Both the position numbers and the translations under genes were made by a program. From NCBI RefSeq assembly GCF_037893015.1, contig NC_133663.1:1-64000 (forward strand): a stretch of 64,000 bases of DNA. The letters run 5' to 3'. The DNA comes from Macrotis lagotis. Taxonomy: Eukaryota; Chordata; Mammalia; Peramelemorphia; Peramelidae. Numbering within the stretch: the stretch's first letter is position 1; every line of letters starts with the position of its first letter. The notes under the pieces are model-generated. The model ran no database searches, was not told the DNA's origin, and saw only the letters and a list, made by a program, of their open reading frames with translations. Shown piece by piece: positions 59,820 through 64,000 of the stretch.

Positions 59820-62800
59820 GCAGACCTGATGCTGAATAAACTGAGCTGAAACAGGACAACATAGTACACAGCAATAACAACACTCTGTGAATATCAACTA
59901 GGGTAAACTAAGCTCTTCTGATGAATGCAGTGAGTAAAGTCAATTCGAAAATGTGATGTCATCCACATCCAGAGAAAGATGGAATCTTCATGCAGATCAA
60001 AGCACGCTACCTTCACAATGTAAAAGTTATATTTTATATTATTTAGGCTCTTATGGTGTTATCTTCCATTTTGCTGACTCTTCTTTCAAGACATAACTTA
60101 TTCAATAATAAGTTTAATTATTCATATACAATTTATACTTTTTGCTGTAAAGGAGAGTAAAAGAGAAGGGAGACAGGGAGAAAAATGTAGACTCAAAAAT
60201 CTTACAAAATGATTATTAAAATTTTACTTTGCATGTAATCGGAAAAAGTTATAAAATAAATGTTTAAAATTATAACTATATATACTTGGAAATATAAAGT
60301 TATGAACAAAAAAAGCATGAAAAAATATATAAATTATGAAACCCATTCCTAAAACTTGGGCCTAGAAAAAGAGCTGAGGTAACCTAATACATTTGAATGG
60401 AAATTAGAATTAAATTGGTTATAGAGCTTCATAGTTTGTAGCTGGGAAAGACAATGTGGGAAAAATAATAGGAAGTGGGTAAACTTAGGAGTCTTATCCT
60501 GTTCAGATATAAAACTTGGTTTCCTTCAGTGTTGAACTTTGAAAAGAAAATCATCCTACCAACAAATCTTTGGATATGTGATCTGCTGCTCCTTCACTTC
60601 TCAGGTCATCAGGTTTCAGCCCAGTGAAGGGCAGAAGCTCAACTTTCTTATGCCACTGTATGTGCTTTTGAAACAAGGCAGAGTAGCCATGAGTATATTA
60701 AGGGGGTTGAACGAAAAAACAAGTCAAAATGGTATAAAATCTCTAATTTGATATATAGGGTTCCAACAGGAGGGCATGTCTCCCCTTCAGATGACAACAG
60801 AGGACCTCAATAGCATCTATGGCAACATAGGATACTAAGGCATCATAGAATAACAAATTTGAGGAGACCAAATGTTCCTTTAGTCCAACCAACAACTGAA
60901 ACCCTAGTCCTGCAATACAAACAAGTAGTTATTTCACCTTGGGTAAAGTTTTCTAGTGAAGAGGAATTAACTCTGTATCCTGAGGCAAATCATCCTCCTC
61001 CAGGAAAGGAATAATTTTTGAATCTCCTTTTTTTAGCTTCATTTTCTTCTACTCCTTGTAGGATGCCCATTTTTACAGCAGTTCATAATTTGTGCCTGGA
61101 TTAGAGAGTAGGAAAAATAATTGGAAGAAAGGGGATTCCCTGAAAATTCTTATACTCTTGAATTATAGTAATTAGTCTCCTCCAGTATTCAGTTTTGAAA
61201 AAAAAATACTCCTGCCAGCAATTCATTGGATGGGATCACTTGGTACCTCAGTTCTCAGGGCATCAGTGTCTTTGTCCCTTCACTTCTCCATTGTTCCCTT
61301 TTATGTTTTTTCCATTTGACACTCTCCATTCATCTCTAATAAACCTACTCTGGTTCCCTCAGCTCATTCTACTGTATTCCTTATTTCTCCCCTTCTGCCT
61401 TTCTTCTAATGCTGACCCATCACCATTTTTTTCTCCCAGAGAAAGTACAGTACTTTCCCCATTTCTGCTTTTCCAAAACTCACTTGTGGGCTTCAGCATA
61501 GCTCCCAGTTCAATATTTATGAACCATAATAGTGGACTGCTGGGAAATCTAGCCTAGTGAATAGCAAAAGCCCAACCTCCATCTTTTCATGCTATGTTCC
61601 TTTGAAGCAAAAAGGCACGGAGATTAAGGTAAAGAGATTGGGAGAGCAAAGACTTGGAAGTTTCTAAAGTCTCTGATAATGGTATAGTGGGTTCAAGCAG
61701 GAGAGCATGTCTCCCCTTCAGATTAGAGTGAAAGACCTGAACAGGCTCATCTTCTTGTTTGAGAAAGTTGGTGACCTAGGAAACCAAGATGTCCCAAACA
61801 GTTAGAATTCAAAGAGCCCTCAGTGTTCCTTTAGCCCAACCAATAACTGACAACCAAATGCAATAATACAGACAATTGATTATCTTTCCTTAAAAGTTTT
61901 CTTGTGAGGAAGAATCAGCTATTCATCCTGAGGCAGCTCATCCTCCTAAAGGCAAGCAATAATTTTTTAGTTTTTTGTTTTTATTTCAGGTTTGCAGGTT
62001 GCCTATTTTTATTGTTCCACTTTTGTCTATTAGTTTCAAACTCTGCCAAACCCTCTTAAAAATGACAACCTATCTAACCACATAAAAATAACTGTCACCT
62101 CTTCTCCTGGCTCCTTCACTCGAGACTCAATGTCAAAGGGGCTTTCACCCAACCATTAAATGGTACATCTTCATGGACCTCCTGGATTTCTTTTCAATTT
62201 TACTCCAGTGACTCTTTACCTTTTCAATAGTTACCTCTGTGAATATTCTTCTAAAAATTCAACTCAATAACAGACAAGGGGCCTAAACAACAAGGGTCAA
62301 AGGAGGATGGAAGGAAAAGGCATTTCTAAAAGCTCCTATGTGAAAGTCTCTCATCATTTAACATTAGCATCTCATAAAATCTGTGAAAGCATTGCTTTTA
62401 TGACTCATTTTACAGTGGAGAAAATTGAGGCAAGTAGCATTCAAGTCACTGAGTGTCACTCAGTATCTGATTCTGTATTCAGGAGTTCTGAGTCTAAAGC
62501 CAGAGTACTAGCCACAGGGTCCCTAGCATCCTCAACAGCTTACTACAGAAATTATACTCCTAAAGCAAGCCCCCATCATAGAATGGGGGCTTGTCCTATC
62601 TTATTGCTCATACTCAGCTTGAAGGCCTCTAAAGCATGGACATCTTCATCAGAATGATTACCATCCATCATGGATGGGTTCCTCATCTGAACTAGCCCTG
62701 AAAACCATGGCTTCTTAGGTTTCTTCCTCATTCAGAGGTATTCTCTTTCAAGTATCTATCTCTTTCAACCTCTCCCTAACAAAGTTAACACCAAACTAAG

Positions 62801-64000
62801 GACTCTTCAAACTAGACACTTGGTTCCTTCTCTCCCTTAAGCTCCTCACCTCATGGTTTAATGCTCTCTCTTAGGATGTCTCGGTCTTATATCCCTGCCT
62901 TGGCCTTATATCCCACTCTACTCAGGAACTCATTGCTTCCCTTCCATCATTTCTCATAACTGGAAAACTTGACATCACTGGATCATGGGATATAGAGAAT
63001 GTATATTACAAATCTATCTAGTCCCCTTAGAGCACACAACATTCAGACCCAAATAGTTTGATTCCAAAGGCTTGGTCTACCTTCCCTATGCTACCGAATG
63101 AAAAAGGAGAAAATTCATTACATATTTTGGAAGAACTGAACTGAAACTATCAGATAATAGTCACTTGTGGAGCAAACAAATGCTCTAAAGGAAGAATAAG
63201 GTAAGACCATACTGAAGGAATTAGTAGACTAATAAGCTATGTAAATTCAACTTCACAAAGAGTTGTAAATAGGAAACCCCAACCAGCAGATAAGACTTAG
63301 TCTAGTAGAAACTAGGTAAGTCCCTCCCAGTTCATCTTTGCACAAAGTTGCTGTTACTATTTACCATGTTACCCTGAGTCTGCTCATTCAAATTTCTATC
63401 ATTTTAAATCTTTCCAGGTTTTCCTGAAATCATCTTCTGCGTGTCATTTCTAATACCATAATATTCTATTACATTCATATTCTATTTGTTCAGTCATTTC
63501 CCCAATGGATGGGCATGGCTCTAAAAAACAAAAATTAGCCACCACTACAAGAACTGCTGGAAATATTTTTGTACAAATGTGTTTTCTTTTTTTAACACCT
63601 CTATTGGATCCTGACCTAGTAGTGGTCATCTTTCCTGTGTAATTCTGCAACTGTTTCTGATTTGGCTCTTCTATTGATTTCACATCTTTTTCTTTAAATT
63701 ACCCTGTTTCAAATCTTCCCACGCGTCCATTTTTTTCCAAGAAAAATAACTCTATACCACCTTGCTTTTCCCTCTAAAATGGCATCCTGAGGACAACTCT
63801 CATCTCTCCCCAATCACCAAGGGTATCCATTCAGGGACTGATATGTTCCCCCAGCATCTTAGGTGGAAAGGTTCAGACTTCACCTCAGTGAATCCTTGAG
63901 GATGGTAATCATAGTAAATACAAAGTATGAATGATTAAGAGAAAAGGACTCTGATGCAGGCCTGATGCTGAATGAAGTGAGCAGAAACAGGACAACATTG
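59820..64000 (+). repeat. Right array, last unit (runs to the window end)
   Basis: Starts at the 59820 landmark and reaches the next landmark at 63960. Order: L1 3' tail, 'catcctaccaacaaatcttt' (60550), CR1/L3-like part (60840-61010), a second tail-like section, 'tgccagcaattcattggatg' (61211), CR1/L3-like part (61780-62130), 'accatggcttcttaggtttc' (62702), a reverse L1 relic (63350-63600). Its internal ~950-bp repeat mirrors the one in 13150-17370. The array probably continues past the window. Confidence 0.72.

Overview
The window is nuclear DNA from a mammal, almost certainly a marsupial. The evidence is a tRNA-derived SINE with the box 'cagctaggtggcacagtgga' and a tail ending 'ccttgcaaaaa', marsupial-type L1 3' and 5' UTR pieces, MIR/THER-type SINEs, CR1/L3 and L2 relics, and RTE (BovB-like) LINE fragments. 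No intact host gene, rRNA or tRNA gene or CRISPR array was recognised. Nearly everything that can be explained is transposon relics or local segmental duplication. The species was not determined.

Layout. 0-12.5 kb: RTE fragments on both strands, a ~1-kb block present twice (0.94-1.84 and 7.77-9.13 kb), a ~2-kb L1 3' part on the minus strand with a nested SINE, and a first partial copy of the array unit. 12.6-21.2 kb: a tandem array of ~3.6-4.2-kb units, interrupted by a 622-N assembly gap. 21.2-22.6 kb: a block repeated in the same orientation at 39.2-41.3 kb. 23.85-33.07 kb: a three-level nest in which an L1 5'-UTR piece holds a SINE and the SINE holds a complete-looking endogenous retrovirus. 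33-39 kb: MIR, SINE, L2 and L1 relics between stretches that were not recognised. 41.3-64.0 kb: a second tandem array of the same ~4-kb unit on the opposite strand, containing a ~0.9-kb CTGTCCCTC minisatellite, younger L1 and SINE insertions and internal duplications.

The retrovirus (24012-32374) is a class III ERV-L-type fossil. It has two ~717-bp LTRs (TG...CA, 5-bp target duplication GGATC), gag, protease, RT/RNase H, integrase, a dUTPase after integrase (an ERV-L hallmark) and, unusually, an env-like region before the 3' LTR. The LTRs differ at about 23 of ~716 positions (~3%), which suggests an insertion some millions of years old. It is broken, with roughly ten interruptions. Array units differ by about 11% by eye, so the arrays are clearly older than the retrovirus.

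The two points most worth following up are the env-bearing ERV-L and the pair of oppositely oriented ~4-kb arrays, which carry signs of gene conversion, boundary duplication and a minisatellite expanded in a single unit. All homology calls come from reading the sequence; no database search was possible.
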